Shown here piece by piece: positions 8,645 through 17,584 of a stretch of 59,783 nt of DNA; position 1 is the stretch's first letter; each line of letters begins with the position of its first letter. The position numbers and the translations under genes were made by a program. This stretch comes from Alkalilacustris brevis (lineage in GTDB: Bacteria; Pseudomonadota; Alphaproteobacteria; Rhodobacterales; Rhodobacteraceae), in the NCBI RefSeq assembly GCF_003350345.1, contig NZ_QNVJ01000010.1:1-59783 (forward strand), written 5' to 3'. Under the pieces are notes generated by a model that saw only the letters and a program-made list of their open reading frames with translations, ran no database searches and was not told the DNA's origin.

Positions 8645-10210
8645 CACCTGGCCATGTTCCGCGACGACCTGCGCCGCGTCCGCCTCGCCCTCCCACATCT
8701 CACGGCTGAGAAAGAGCCTGTCGAGGCCCAGTTCGAAATCGGTGATGATGTTGTGGTCGTTGCCGCGGGTGAAGACAAAGATGTCGGCGCCGCCGCCGCC
8801 GGTCAGCACGTCATCGCCCGAGCCGCCGCGCAATGTGTCTGTGTTGCCGCCACCGATCAGCGTGTCATCGCCGGGCCCGCCATGCAGCAGGTTGCGCCCC
8901 GGCCCGCTGACCAGCAGATCGTGGCCGGGTCCGCCGAACAGCAGGTCATGCCCCGGCCCGCCGTAAAGCGTGTCATTGCCGCCGTCACCCATAATCGTGT
9001 CGTTGCCCGGCCCGCCTTGAAGCAGGTCGCGCCCCGACCCGCCGCGCAGCCGGTTGTTGCCTTCGCCGCCGATCAGCGTGTCGTGCCCGGGCCCGCCGTT
9101 GAGGATGTCGTTGCCGGGGCCGCCGATCAGAAGGTCATTGCCCATGCCGCCAACCAGCACGTTGTTGCCCGCAACGCCGTAGATCGTGTCGTTGCCCCAG
9201 CCGCCATTGATGAAATTGTTGTTCGAATCGCCCTGCAGGGTGTCGTCGAAGCCGGTGCCGGCAAGGTCTCCGACATTGGCATAGCTATCCCCGGCGGCCC
9301 AGCCGGTATTGACGGAAGGATCGCCCAGCGCGGCCGTGACCGCTGTTGGCGCATTGGCGTAGCTGACCAGATTGCGCCCGCCGCCGCCATCCAGATGATC
9401 GGCGCCAGAACTGCCCATCAGCGTGTTGTCGCCTGCGCCGCCGAGCAACGTGTCATCGCCCGTGCCACCGCCGAGCACGCCGCCCGAGTCGTCACCGACG
9501 ACCAGCACGCCACCGTCGCCCCCGCCGCCATCGGGCACGGCGAGGGCACCGTCGCGCAGTGGCAGCATCCAAAGCCCCGCAGTGCCGGTATTGCCGGTAT
9601 CCGACACAAGCGTGTGCAGCGCGATTGCATCCCGCGACGCGGCAAGTTCGAAAAGCAGGCCGCCCGGCCCGAGCACCCCGGCAAAGGCCGGGTCAGAATT
9701 GACCAGGTCGCCGCTTGTCCACTCGATCTGTTCGTAGCGAAAGACGATATCGAAATCGCCGCCGCCCCGGTCGATGATCTGCAACTGGAAGGCATTGGTT
9801 TGCGCTGCGTTGTAGCGGTAGGCGCCAACATGGTCCCAGGTGATGATGACGTGGCCCTGTGCCGCATCCTGATGCACCCAGACCTGCCCGCTTTCGGGCT
9901 CCTCGCCGCTCAGCCGGGTATCGGCATCGGCCCAGAAGGGCGCGATCACCGCGATATCGCCCTCTGGCAGCGGGCCGAAAGCGTTCATGTCAAGCGGTTG
10001 GCCCAGCGAGACATGGCCGTCATTGTTGACATAGAAAGCCGCGGCCGGGAACAACGTGCTGCCCAGGCGCAGCCCCGTGGGGAAGACCGCGCTCAGGTCG
10101 ATCTGGAGCCAGCCATCGTCGACCCGGTCGAGCGCGACCTCGCCGAAGCCTTCCGGCCCGCCCAGATTGCGCAGCATCGCCCCGCTGGCCGAGGTTGCAG
10201 TGTCCGTCAC
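8528..10210 (-). CDS. NIDO-domain RTX calcium-binding protein
   Basis: 560 residues. The N-terminal about 220 residues match a nidogen-like (NIDO) domain: IAVIAPFWADADTR, VIITWDHVGAYR, TNAFQLQIIDR and IVFRYEQIEWTSGD. From about residue 240 to 480 there are many glycine-aspartate nonapeptides of the GGxGxDxLx type (GGPGNDILN, GGPGHDLLF), which form a calcium-bound beta-roll. The C-terminal region (DFELGLDRLFLS ... ADDILIIM) resembles the export end of type-I-secreted RTX proteins. No N-terminal signal is visible. The start is GTG at 10210 with a weak ribosome site. Export to the surface as an adhesin or capsule/matrix protein is inferred. Confidence 0.88.
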   Translation of the reverse strand: MTDTATSASGAMLRNLGGPEGFGEVALDRVDDGWLQIDLSAVFPTGLRLGSTLFPAAAFYVNNDGHVSLGQPLDMNAFGPLPEGDIAVIAPFWADADTRLSGEEPESGQVWVHQDAAQGHVIITWDHVGAYRYNAAQTNAFQLQIIDRGGGDFDIVFRYEQIEWTSGDLVNSDPAFAGVLGPGGLLFELAASRDAIALHTLVSDTGNTGTAGLWMLPLRDGALAVPDGGGGDGGVLVVGDDSGGVLGGGTGDDTLLGGAGDNTLMGSSGADHLDGGGGRNLVSYANAPTAVTAALGDPSVNTGWAAGDSYANVGDLAGTGFDDTLQGDSNNNFINGGWGNDTIYGVAGNNVLVGGMGNDLLIGGPGNDILNGGPGHDTLIGGEGNNRLRGGSGRDLLQGGPGNDTIMGDGGNDTLYGGPGHDLLFGGPGHDLLVSGPGRNLLHGGPGDDTLIGGGNTDTLRGGSGDDVLTGGGGADIFVFTRGNDHNIITDFELGLDRLFLSREMWEGEADAAQVVAEHGQVSGDDFVLDFADRGGTVIVLQGITDAAFTQLADDILIIM

Positions 10211-10217
10211 AGCCAGG

Positions 10218-10247
10218 CCCCGTTCATATGACTGTTGCTCAACGGGG
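10218..10247. repeat. Inverted repeat upstream of the RTX gene
   Basis: CCCCGTT (10218-10224) pairs with AACGGGG (10241-10247) across a 16-nt AT-richer loop containing CATATG. It lies just upstream of the GTG start of the leftward RTX gene, so in RNA it would form a leader hairpin close to the ribosome site. Function unknown. Confidence 0.5.
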
Positions 10248-10306
10248 TCAGGGTGGCGCAGTGGGGTTAAGAAACACTCTTCACCGGGTGAAAGGGGCAG
10301 CGCGGC

Positions 10307-10987
10307 TCAGTCATCGTCGGTTTCCTCCGGCGCGCCGCCCATCGTGACGTGATATGCGGCGATGGCGTCCTCGATATCGTCGAAATAGGTCAGTTGCCCC
10401 TCGTGCAGCAGGCATCCGGCCCGGCAGAGTCGGCGCAGAAGCCCCGCCCCGTGCGAAACGACAATCGCGCCGCTGTCATGCAGCCTGTCGCGAAAGACAG
10501 CCTCGCATTTTGCGCGAAACCGCACGTCGCCCACTGCGGTGACCTCATCGACAAGATAGGTGTCGAAACGCACCCCCATCGAGACGCCGAAGGCCAGCCG
10601 TGCCCGCATCCCGGCCGAATAGGTGCGAAACGGCAGGTGGAAATGCGCGCCCAGTTCGGCGAAATCTTCGGCGAAGCCGACAAGCGAATCGGTGTCCACG
10701 CCATAGACCCGCGCCAGAAAACGGGCATTTTGCGCGCCTGTCAGTTCGGGGTGGAAGCTGCCGGCAAAGCCCACCGGCCACGAGATCGAGCCGGTGGCCA
10801 GCACACGCCCCGCCGTGGGGCTCAGTGTGCCGGCGATGATCTTCAGCAACGTTGATTTCCCTGCCCCGTTGCACCCGACAAGCCCTATGGACACCCCTGC
10901 GGGAAACACCGCACTGGCACGGTCGAGCACCAGCTTGCGCGTGCCGCGGCTGTGAAAGGCCTTGGTCAGGTTCTCAAGCCGGATCAT
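10307..10987 (-). CDS. Capsular polysaccharide ABC transporter ATP-binding protein (KpsT/CtrD-like)
   Basis: 226 residues. Walker A GCNGAGKST, signature YSAGMRARLAFG and Walker B FDTYLVDEVTAVGD. The short length and the YSAGMRARL signature are those of KpsT/BexA/CtrD ATPases that drive capsule export. It starts 3 bp after the stop of the KpsE-like gene, so it is in the same leftward operon. It should pair with the KpsM-like permease encoded divergently at 12354-13154. Confidence 0.92.
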   Translation of the reverse strand: MIRLENLTKAFHSRGTRKLVLDRASAVFPAGVSIGLVGCNGAGKSTLLKIIAGTLSPTAGRVLATGSISWPVGFAGSFHPELTGAQNARFLARVYGVDTDSLVGFAEDFAELGAHFHLPFRTYSAGMRARLAFGVSMGVRFDTYLVDEVTAVGDVRFRAKCEAVFRDRLHDSGAIVVSHGAGLLRRLCRAGCLLHEGQLTYFDDIEDAIAAYHVTMGGAPEETDDD

Positions 10988-10990
10988 CGC

Positions 10991-12259
10991 TCAGCGTCTG
11001 TCCCTGATCCCGTAATAGACAAGTGTCAGCGCCCCCCAGGCGAGGAAGAGAAACAGCGCCGAAAGGCCGAAAATCTGGAACTTGCGGGGGTATTCGGCAC
11101 TCTGGGCAAGGGTGGGGCGGATATAGGTGGCCAGATAGCGGCTTTGCCGCCGCGCCTCGGCCACGGCGGTGTCATAGGCAGCCAATACGTTGCGATAGGC
11201 CTGTTCGGCAAATTCACGATCGACTGTCAGGCGTTCATACTCGGCCATCAATGTGGCGAAATCGCTGCCCTGCGGCCCTGCGCCGCCGATGCTGAACTTG
11301 CGCCGCTCATCCGCGATGCGGCGGTTGATCACGTCGATCCGGCGCTCGGCCTGGGCGATGCGCGGATCGCTGGGGCGGGTGTTTCCCCGCAGCAGGTCAA
11401 GTTCGATCAATGCCCCGGCAAGCTCCTGTTGAAGTGTGTTGAGCAGCCCCATCTGCCCCTGAATATCGGCTGCAGGGTCGACAATCTGTGTACGCGAGCG
11501 GAATTCCGTCAGCGCCTCGCGGGCCAGGCGCAGGCGGGTCTCGGCCTCGGTCAGCTCATCGCGGGCGAAGGCAAGCGTGTCATCGCGCGCGATGGCCGAG
11601 AGCATGTTGATCAGCGCCGAGCTTTCATTGACGATCGCGGTGGCAATCGCCTGCGCCTCATGCGGATCGAAGGCCCGCACCTGCAATTCGATAAGCCCGG
11701 CGGACGGATCGTAGATCACCCGCACCATGCGCCGCCAATAGCGCACCAGGTCTTCGATGCTGCCTGTCGGATCGAAGGCAAAAACCGGGTCGCCTTTCGG
11801 GCGCGCATAGGCCCTAGCAAGCCCGAGTCGGGCATCGACCCGTGCGACCATGTCCTGACTCTGGATGAATTCATTCAGGATGTCGGTGTCGGACGAGCTG
11901 GAGCTGCCACCCAGAAGCTGCGAGAGCCCGCCGCGGATATCAAAGGCCGAACCGGCGCCTTCCTGGCGGACGGCAAAGGCCACATGCGAGGCATATTGCT
12001 CGCTTGCGCGATACTCCAGATACCAGGCGATCACGGCCAGCGGCGCGATGACCATGAGCCAGAAGCCGAGAAACAGCCCCATGTGGCGCGGCCTCAGCCT
12101 TGCCGTCGCCGGGCGGAGGGCAGGAGGCCGGGCCGCCGCTTCGGGCGGGGTGGCGGCGGGCGGCAGGTTCAGCGTGGCGGGGGCGGCCGACCATTTCCTG
12201 TTGCGCCGGGGGCGGGCGATGGCACGCCGGGACGCCGCTTTCAGTGAAGGTCCGGGCAC
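10991..12259 (-). CDS. Capsule polysaccharide export inner-membrane protein (KpsE/BexC/CtrB-like)
   Basis: 422 residues. A basic Pro/Ala-rich N-terminal tail is followed by a membrane segment (about 60-80, GLFLGFWLMVIAPLAVIAWY). Then comes a periplasmic region with long heptad-rich helices (about 240-380) and a second membrane segment near the C-terminus (FGLSALFLFLAWGALTLVYY). This is the polysaccharide co-polymerase topology of KpsE/BexC/CtrB. The start is GTG at 12259 with a GAGGAGG site. It links the inner-membrane transporter to the outer-membrane exporter encoded at 21694-22881. Confidence 0.9.
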   Translation of the reverse strand: MPGPSLKAASRRAIARPRRNRKWSAAPATLNLPPAATPPEAAARPPALRPATARLRPRHMGLFLGFWLMVIAPLAVIAWYLEYRASEQYASHVAFAVRQEGAGSAFDIRGGLSQLLGGSSSSSDTDILNEFIQSQDMVARVDARLGLARAYARPKGDPVFAFDPTGSIEDLVRYWRRMVRVIYDPSAGLIELQVRAFDPHEAQAIATAIVNESSALINMLSAIARDDTLAFARDELTEAETRLRLAREALTEFRSRTQIVDPAADIQGQMGLLNTLQQELAGALIELDLLRGNTRPSDPRIAQAERRIDVINRRIADERRKFSIGGAGPQGSDFATLMAEYERLTVDREFAEQAYRNVLAAYDTAVAEARRQSRYLATYIRPTLAQSAEYPRKFQIFGLSALFLFLAWGALTLVYYGIRDRR

Positions 12260-12353
12260 GGGCGCCTCCTCGCGAAGCGATTTGACAAGGTTTTCGGGCT
12301 AGAGACGTCACATTGCGCCGGCTGCCCGCGTGCCGGCCCGCAGGTGAGGACAC
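12260..12353. promoter_or_regulatory. Divergent promoter region of the capsule locus
   Basis: A 94-bp gap between the divergent KpsE-like and KpsM-like genes. On the + strand TTGACA occurs at 12282-12287, a good -35 candidate, but I see no convincing -10 at 16-18 bp. GAGGACAC precedes the KpsM-like ATG. Both halves of the capsule exporter must start here, so shared regulation is likely. Confidence 0.35.
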
Positions 12354-13154
12354 ATGAACATTCAGCTTCCCCCGGCCCGACCCCGCCGCCGTTACCGGAG
12401 CCTGCGCAGCATCGGTGCGCTGATGCTGCGCGAGATGTCCACAAGCTATGGCGCCGCGCCGGGGGGCTATGTCTGGGCGCTGCTGGTGCCGATCGGTGGG
12501 GTGCTGCTCTTGTCATTCGTGTTCAGCCTGCTTCTGCGCGCGCCCTCGCTGGGCACCAGTTTTCCGCTGTTCAAGGCCACGGGGCTGCTGATCTTCATGA
12601 TGTGGCACGATGTTTCCAATGCGGTGGCCGGTGCGATCCGGCATTCGCGGCAACTGCTGTTCTACCCGGCGGTCAAGTACATCGACGCGATCCTCGCGCG
12701 GTTTGTGTTGAATGCCCTGACGGGTGTCGTGGTGTTCTGCATCGTGATTGCGGGGGTTCTCCTGATTTTCGACCTGCGCCCGGTGATCCGGCTTGGACCG
12801 GTCGTGCTGGCCTTCGCGATGGCGGGGGCGCTGGCCCTGGGGTTCGGGACGCTCAACTGCTATCTCTTCACGGCCTTTCCGCTGTGGGAACGTGTCTGGA
12901 TGATCGCGACGCGGCCCTTGCTGATCGTTTCGGGGGTGCTGTTCCTCTACGAGGATGCGCCGCGCAGCCTTCAGCAATTCCTCTGGTTCAACCCGCTGAT
13001 GCATGTCACGGGCGAGATGCGGCGCGGGTTCTATGCCTATTACGACCCTGGCTATGTTGCTCCTGCATTCATTTTCGCGCTTTCGCTAATTGCCCTGGTG
13101 GCGGGGCTGATTCTGCTGCGCAAGCATCACATGCGGCTGCTGAACAATCTCTGA
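12354..13154 (+). CDS. Capsule polysaccharide ABC transporter permease (KpsM/CtrC-like)
   Basis: 266 residues, ABC-2 type permease with about six membrane segments. The N-terminal cytoplasmic stretch (LRSIGALMLREMSTSYG) precedes the first membrane helix, as in KpsM/BexB/CtrC. LFYPAVKYIDAILARF and FNPLMHVTGEMRRGFY are typical family blocks. The start is ATG at 12354. With the KpsT-like ATPase it would flip or extrude the finished polysaccharide across the inner membrane. It is the first gene of the rightward capsule operon. Confidence 0.92.
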   Translation: MNIQLPPARPRRRYRSLRSIGALMLREMSTSYGAAPGGYVWALLVPIGGVLLLSFVFSLLLRAPSLGTSFPLFKATGLLIFMMWHDVSNAVAGAIRHSRQLLFYPAVKYIDAILARFVLNALTGVVVFCIVIAGVLLIFDLRPVIRLGPVVLAFAMAGALALGFGTLNCYLFTAFPLWERVWMIATRPLLIVSGVLFLYEDAPRSLQQFLWFNPLMHVTGEMRRGFYAYYDPGYVAPAFIFALSLIALVAGLILLRKHHMRLLNNL

Positions 13155-13275
13155 ATCCCGCCTCGCCCCGCGCCGCACGGAAAAACGCATCATGGTTTAC
13201 GCGATGTTCAGGAAATCGCGGCCAGTCTCGGCCCGGCGGGCATGACCCCGCCGAGGAAAGGGAGCATCGGCAACC

Positions 13276-15498
13276 GTGAAGAACCGTTTCAGCGCCTTGT
13301 TGCGATTTCTGTTGTTTCCCCTGGCCGAGGGGCGGCGCATCTACCTGCGCGAGGTGGCGGAAAGCCACCTGTTCGACCGGCAGTTCTACCTGGCGAGCAA
13401 TCCGGGCCTGAACCCGCTCTACCGGCTCTGCCCGGAGCGGCACTTCATCCTCTTCGGTGAGCGGGAAGGGCGCCACCCCAACCCTGATTTTTCACCGGGG
13501 GGATATCTGCGCAACAACCCCGACCTGGCCGAACTCGATCAGCCGGCCTTTCTGCATTATCTGCGCCGTGGCCGGTTCGAACGCCGCGTCACCCGGGATC
13601 TGCCGCCGGTGCGTGCCACGCGGCATGTGCCGGTTCCGGTGCTGCGCCGCGCGGCCGATGCCGTCCCCCCCCGCGATTTCGCTGTTGTCGCGCATGTCTT
13701 CTACCCCGAGCTGTGGCCCGAGATCGATTCGGCCCTGCGCGGGCTCGATCTGGAGTTCGACCTTTTCGTCACCGTCACGGCGATCGACGACGAAAGCACC
13801 GCCCTGATGACTCAGATCCGCAAGACCTGGCCGGGGGCGGTGGTTGCGGCGATGCCCAATCTCGGGCGGGACATCTTCCCTTTCGTGCATCTGGTCAACT
13901 CGGGCCTGCTTGACCCCTATCGCGCGATCGCCAAGGTTCATACCAAACGCTCGCCCCACCGCATCGATGGCGATCGCTGGCGCCAGCACTTGATCCGCGG
14001 CATCCTCAGGGGCTGGGGAACCCGCGCGCTGCTCGACCGGTTCCTTGCAGATGCGGAGGCCGCCTTCTGGGTAGCCGACGGGCAGCTTTACGAAGGCCGG
14101 GAATGGTGGGGCAGCAACCGCGAGGGCGCGCAGCACCTGCTCAACCGTGTGGAGATTGCCTGCGACCCCGACGCGCTCGCCTTTCCGGCGGGGTCCATGT
14201 ACTGGCTCAAGCCGCTGATGCGCGACATGATCCGCGGGTTGCGCCTGGATCGCCACAGCTTCGACCCCGAACACGGGCAGGTGGATGGCACCCTTGCGCA
14301 CGCATTCGAGCGGGCGCTGGGCTATTTCGCGCGTCACGGCGGGCAGAAGGTGCGCCAGACGCGCGAGTTCGAGGCAAACCCATCACCACCCCGGCCCGCG
14401 CCCGTGCGCCCGGCCTATACAAGCGCCTTCTATCTTCCGCAGTTCCACCCAACCCCCGAGAACGATGCCTGGTGGGGCAAGGGTTTCACCGAATGGGCAG
14501 CCGTGACCCGCGCGCGCCCCGCCTTTGCGGGTCATTGCCAGCCGGTGCTGCCGACGGATCTGGGGTTCTATGACCTGCGCCTGCCCGAGGCGATGGGCCG
14601 GCAATGGCAGATGGCGCGCGCGGCGGGGATCGATGCCTTCTGCGTGCATCACTACTGGTTCGACGGTCGGCGCGTGTTGCAGGCTCCGCTTGACGGGCTG
14701 CTTGCCGCGCCGGAGGTGCCTTTCAGCTTCTACTTGTGCTGGGCGAATGAAAGCTGGCGGCGCAACTGGGACGGGCTTTCGGGCGAGGTGCTGCTCGAAC
14801 AAGGCTATGCGGATGGGTTCGAGGCGGCGCTCGCCCGCGATTGCCTGCCCTATATGCGCGATCCGCGGTATGCCCGCCCCGACGGCCAGCGCCCGCGCTT
14901 CGTGGTCTATCGACCCGGCGACATGCCCGACCCGGCGGCGAATGTGACGCGGCTGCGCGAGGCCTGGCGCGCGCTGGGGCTGGGCGAGGTGGAACTGGGC
15001 GCGGTGCATTTCCACCGTGCGGGCCACGCGCCCGTCGCGCCCGACCTGTTCGATTTCTGGATCGAGATGCCACCGCACGGGCTGGTTGCGCCGCAGGATT
15101 ATCTTTTCGGCGGCGCGCAGGGCGACCAGATGGGCGGGCTGGTGAACCCGGCCCATTTCAGGGGTGTGATCTACGACTACCTTTCAGTGATCCGCAACAG
15201 CCTCTCGCGTGATCACCGCGCCGCCCTGCCGCCCCATACCATTGCCGGGGTCATGCCAGGATGGGACAACACCGCGAGGCGGGGCGCGCAGGCGCATCTG
15301 GCGCACGGGGCCAACCCGGCCGCGTTCGACCGCTGGCTGCGCGAGTTGTGCGCGGGGCCGCTGCGCGAATCCTACCGCTGCGAGCTGTTCATCAACGCCT
15401 GGAACGAATGGGCCGAGAAGGCGATGCTGGAACCGTGCGAGCAATATGGCCGCGCCTGCCTTGATGTGCTGCGTGCCCATCTGAAACCCGGAGGTTAG
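13276..15498 (+). CDS. Large glycan-synthesis protein with RgpF-like and WbsX-like domains
   Basis: 740 residues. The N-terminal about 100 residues contain two motifs of the F-D-x-x-(F/Y)YL-x-x-NP type (FDRQFYLASNPG, GGYLRNNPDL). Residues about 132-360 resemble the rhamnan-synthesis RgpF domain (NLGRDIFPFVHL, KVHTKRSPH, GSMYWLKP). Residues about 380-735 resemble the WbsX glycosyltransferase-associated domain (FYLPQFHPTPENDAWWGKGF, CWANESWRRNWDG, FINAWNEWAE). The start is GTG at 13276 with a distant AAAGGGAG site. Probably a bifunctional glycosyltransferase building the capsule repeat unit. Confidence 0.85.
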   Translation: MKNRFSALLRFLLFPLAEGRRIYLREVAESHLFDRQFYLASNPGLNPLYRLCPERHFILFGEREGRHPNPDFSPGGYLRNNPDLAELDQPAFLHYLRRGRFERRVTRDLPPVRATRHVPVPVLRRAADAVPPRDFAVVAHVFYPELWPEIDSALRGLDLEFDLFVTVTAIDDESTALMTQIRKTWPGAVVAAMPNLGRDIFPFVHLVNSGLLDPYRAIAKVHTKRSPHRIDGDRWRQHLIRGILRGWGTRALLDRFLADAEAAFWVADGQLYEGREWWGSNREGAQHLLNRVEIACDPDALAFPAGSMYWLKPLMRDMIRGLRLDRHSFDPEHGQVDGTLAHAFERALGYFARHGGQKVRQTREFEANPSPPRPAPVRPAYTSAFYLPQFHPTPENDAWWGKGFTEWAAVTRARPAFAGHCQPVLPTDLGFYDLRLPEAMGRQWQMARAAGIDAFCVHHYWFDGRRVLQAPLDGLLAAPEVPFSFYLCWANESWRRNWDGLSGEVLLEQGYADGFEAALARDCLPYMRDPRYARPDGQRPRFVVYRPGDMPDPAANVTRLREAWRALGLGEVELGAVHFHRAGHAPVAPDLFDFWIEMPPHGLVAPQDYLFGGAQGDQMGGLVNPAHFRGVIYDYLSVIRNSLSRDHRAALPPHTIAGVMPGWDNTARRGAQAHLAHGANPAAFDRWLRELCAGPLRESYRCELFINAWNEWAEKAMLEPCEQYGRACLDVLRAHLKPGG

Positions 15499-15502
15499 GC
15501 GC

Positions 15503-16504
15503 ATGGCCCGGCTGATCCTGCATGTGGGCACCCACAAGACGGGCACCACGACCATTCAAGACACGCTTTTCCATAACCGCGCGCAGCTGTCGCGCCGGGG
15601 GGTCATCTATCCGCGCATCGGGCTGAGCCGGGGCCAGCACGGGCTTGTCTGTGTCTGGAACCAGTTGCCGTTTCCCTTCGCCATCGAGGATCCGGCCGCG
15701 GCCTGGGACAGGCTGGTGCGCCGCTGGGCCGGGACCGACGCCACCGTTTTCGTGTCGAGCGAGGAATTCTCGCGCGCGCTGCCCGAAAACCGCCGTGTCG
15801 ACATGGCCGAGCTGCGCGCGCGTCTGCGCCCGTTCGACGAGGTGCGGCTTGTCTGCACTCTGCGCCGGCAGCCGGATTTCCTGCAGTCGATCTATCAGCA
15901 GATCTCGCGCGATCGCCCCGGCCCGCCGCTGGAGCCGTTTCTGACCCAGGCCCGCAAAAGCGCGGTGGCCAGCGGCCTCTGGCTCGACTACAGGCACCTC
16001 TACCAGCATTTCCTGTGCGGCTTTGCCCCGGAGGAAATCGTGCTGATCAGCTACGAGGGGGCGAAACGCGCGCCGGGTGGGGTGCTGGGGGCCTGTCTGG
16101 CGGTGATCGACCCGGCGCTTGCTCCGGAGGAACTCGAAGCGCTTGATCGCGGCGATTCGAATGTTTCGCCCAACCCGCTTGCACAATTTATGGCGAACAC
16201 GCTTGCAGCGCCCGGTTCCGCGTCGGATTGGGCCATCGGCATCGCCGAGGATATTCTTCGAGAGCATTTCGGCACCGACCGGCCCATGACCCTTTTCACC
16301 ACTGCGGAAATGCGGGCCTTCCGCGCACGGTTCGGCCCGGCCAACCGCGCGCTGGAAAAGGCGGTTGCCCCGTATCAACCTGGCTTTGCGCTCGAACGCA
16401 TCAGCCCCGCGCGCGAGGCGGTGTCGCGCCAGGATATCACCGCTGCTGTGTGGCGGCGGTATGCCCGCGCCATCTGGCGCGCCCGGCACGCGGCAGTGGC
16501 GTGA
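15503..16504 (+). CDS. Sulfotransferase-like protein A (first of four in tandem)
   Basis: 333 residues. The N-terminal MARLILHVGTHKTGTTTIQ carries a KTGTT loop that matches the 5'-phosphosulfate-binding loop of PAPS-dependent sulfotransferases. LRRQPDFLQSIYQQ around residue 118 fits the 3'-phosphate-binding Arg...Ser helix. No signal peptide, so cytoplasmic. The ATG at 15503 has GGAGG upstream, 4 bp after the glycosyltransferase stop. It probably sulfates the capsule sugar or an intermediate. Similar genes follow immediately, with clear paralogy over the whole length. Confidence 0.8.
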   Translation: MARLILHVGTHKTGTTTIQDTLFHNRAQLSRRGVIYPRIGLSRGQHGLVCVWNQLPFPFAIEDPAAAWDRLVRRWAGTDATVFVSSEEFSRALPENRRVDMAELRARLRPFDEVRLVCTLRRQPDFLQSIYQQISRDRPGPPLEPFLTQARKSAVASGLWLDYRHLYQHFLCGFAPEEIVLISYEGAKRAPGGVLGACLAVIDPALAPEELEALDRGDSNVSPNPLAQFMANTLAAPGSASDWAIGIAEDILREHFGTDRPMTLFTTAEMRAFRARFGPANRALEKAVAPYQPGFALERISPAREAVSRQDITAAVWRRYARAIWRARHAAVA

Positions 16505-16512
16505 GGCGGGCG

Positions 16513-17580
16513 ATGGCGCGACTCATCCTCCATATCGGCACGCACAAGACGGCGACCACCGCGATTCAGAACGCGTTGGCGCAGAACCGCGCTGTGCTCG
16601 AGCGTCACGGCGTGATCTACCCGCGCATCGGGCAGGAGGCCGGGCATCACGGCCTGGTCGAGGATTGGGTCGCCCTGCCCCTGGCCTATCGCGTGCCCGG
16701 CGGCACCGATCAGGTCTGGCGCTGGCTTGACGAGGCCCATGCCAAAAGCGACCGAACCGTGATCCTGAGCAGCGAGAAATTCTGCTGCGGCCGTTCCGGC
16801 AGCCGTATCGGCATGGCCGAGCTGCGCGCCCGTGCCGCCCGGTTCGACCGTGTCGAGGTGGTTTGCGCCCTGCGTGATCAGGCAAGTCTGGTGCAGTCCT
16901 TCTATATGGAAACCGCGCGCCACCGCGCGCCGGGGCCGTTCCGCGCCTTTGTGCAAACCGCGCTGCGTGATGGTTTTGCCGGCAATCTGTGGCTGGATTA
17001 CAATCGGCTCTACGATCATCTGCTGACAGGTTTCGCCGCCGATGAGATCCGCTTCGTGCCGTTCGATGCGATGCGGGCGCATGCCGGCGGGCCGATTGCG
17101 CATTTTTTTGACGTTCTGGCCGTTGGGGTTGCGCCCCGGATGCTGGCGCCGCCAGCCGAAGGGGCGGCGCATGTCTCGCCCCGCCCGCTCGAGTTTCTGG
17201 CCGCCCATGCGCTTACCGCGCCGCAGTTTCCGGGGGCGCCGGCGCTCGCCCTCGCGCGGGAGGTTCTGGGCCATGTGCTGGGCGAGGGCGCGCGCGGCAC
17301 TCTGTTCGCGGGTGACGAACTGGTGCGGATGAAGGCGCGCTTCGCCCCGCTCAATGCCCGGCTTGCAGCCCGCCTGCGCCCGCATGACCCCGGTTTCGGG
17401 ATGCCGGGCTGGCCTGATGACTGGGCCGGCCTGCCGGGGCGCGATGCACTGGATCAGGAGGCCTGGACCGCGCTGGCGCGGGCGATGTTCCACACGCCTG
17501 AAAACGCGTCTTCCCGTGCCCTCAACGGCCCGCAACCCGACGACCCGGCGCCTGCCCCCGCCGCGCCGCTGCAAGGATAA
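16513..17580 (+). CDS. Sulfotransferase-like protein B (second of four)
   Basis: 355 residues from ATG 16513 (GAGGCGGG upstream). A GTG at 16501 overlapping the previous stop is an alternative. The N-terminus MARLILHIGTHKTATTAIQ is nearly the same as in protein A, but the loop reads KTATT instead of KTGTT, a change at a normally glycine position. CALRDQASLVQSFYMETAR matches the 3'-phosphate region, and GLVEDW, MAELRAR and LWLDYNRLYDHLLTGF align with the paralogues. The C-terminal 30 residues are Pro/Ala-rich. Sulfotransferase fold is likely; activity less certain than for A and C. Confidence 0.75.
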   Translation: MARLILHIGTHKTATTAIQNALAQNRAVLERHGVIYPRIGQEAGHHGLVEDWVALPLAYRVPGGTDQVWRWLDEAHAKSDRTVILSSEKFCCGRSGSRIGMAELRARAARFDRVEVVCALRDQASLVQSFYMETARHRAPGPFRAFVQTALRDGFAGNLWLDYNRLYDHLLTGFAADEIRFVPFDAMRAHAGGPIAHFFDVLAVGVAPRMLAPPAEGAAHVSPRPLEFLAAHALTAPQFPGAPALALAREVLGHVLGEGARGTLFAGDELVRMKARFAPLNARLAARLRPHDPGFGMPGWPDDWAGLPGRDALDQEAWTALARAMFHTPENASSRALNGPQPDDPAPAPAAPLQG

Positions 17581-17584
17581 ACCC

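Noticed and set aside
8780-9240. Regularly spaced similar DNA segments that could look like a CRISPR array
   Set aside because: The period matches nine-codon units encoding GGxGxDxLx in the RTX protein, the units vary in sequence, and there are no unique spacers or cas genes.
8654-10231. Long rightward open frame opposite the RTX gene
   Set aside because: It is the antisense of the nonapeptide repeats, giving a monotonous Val/Ala-rich translation with no ribosome site. The leftward frame carries clear NIDO and RTX motifs.
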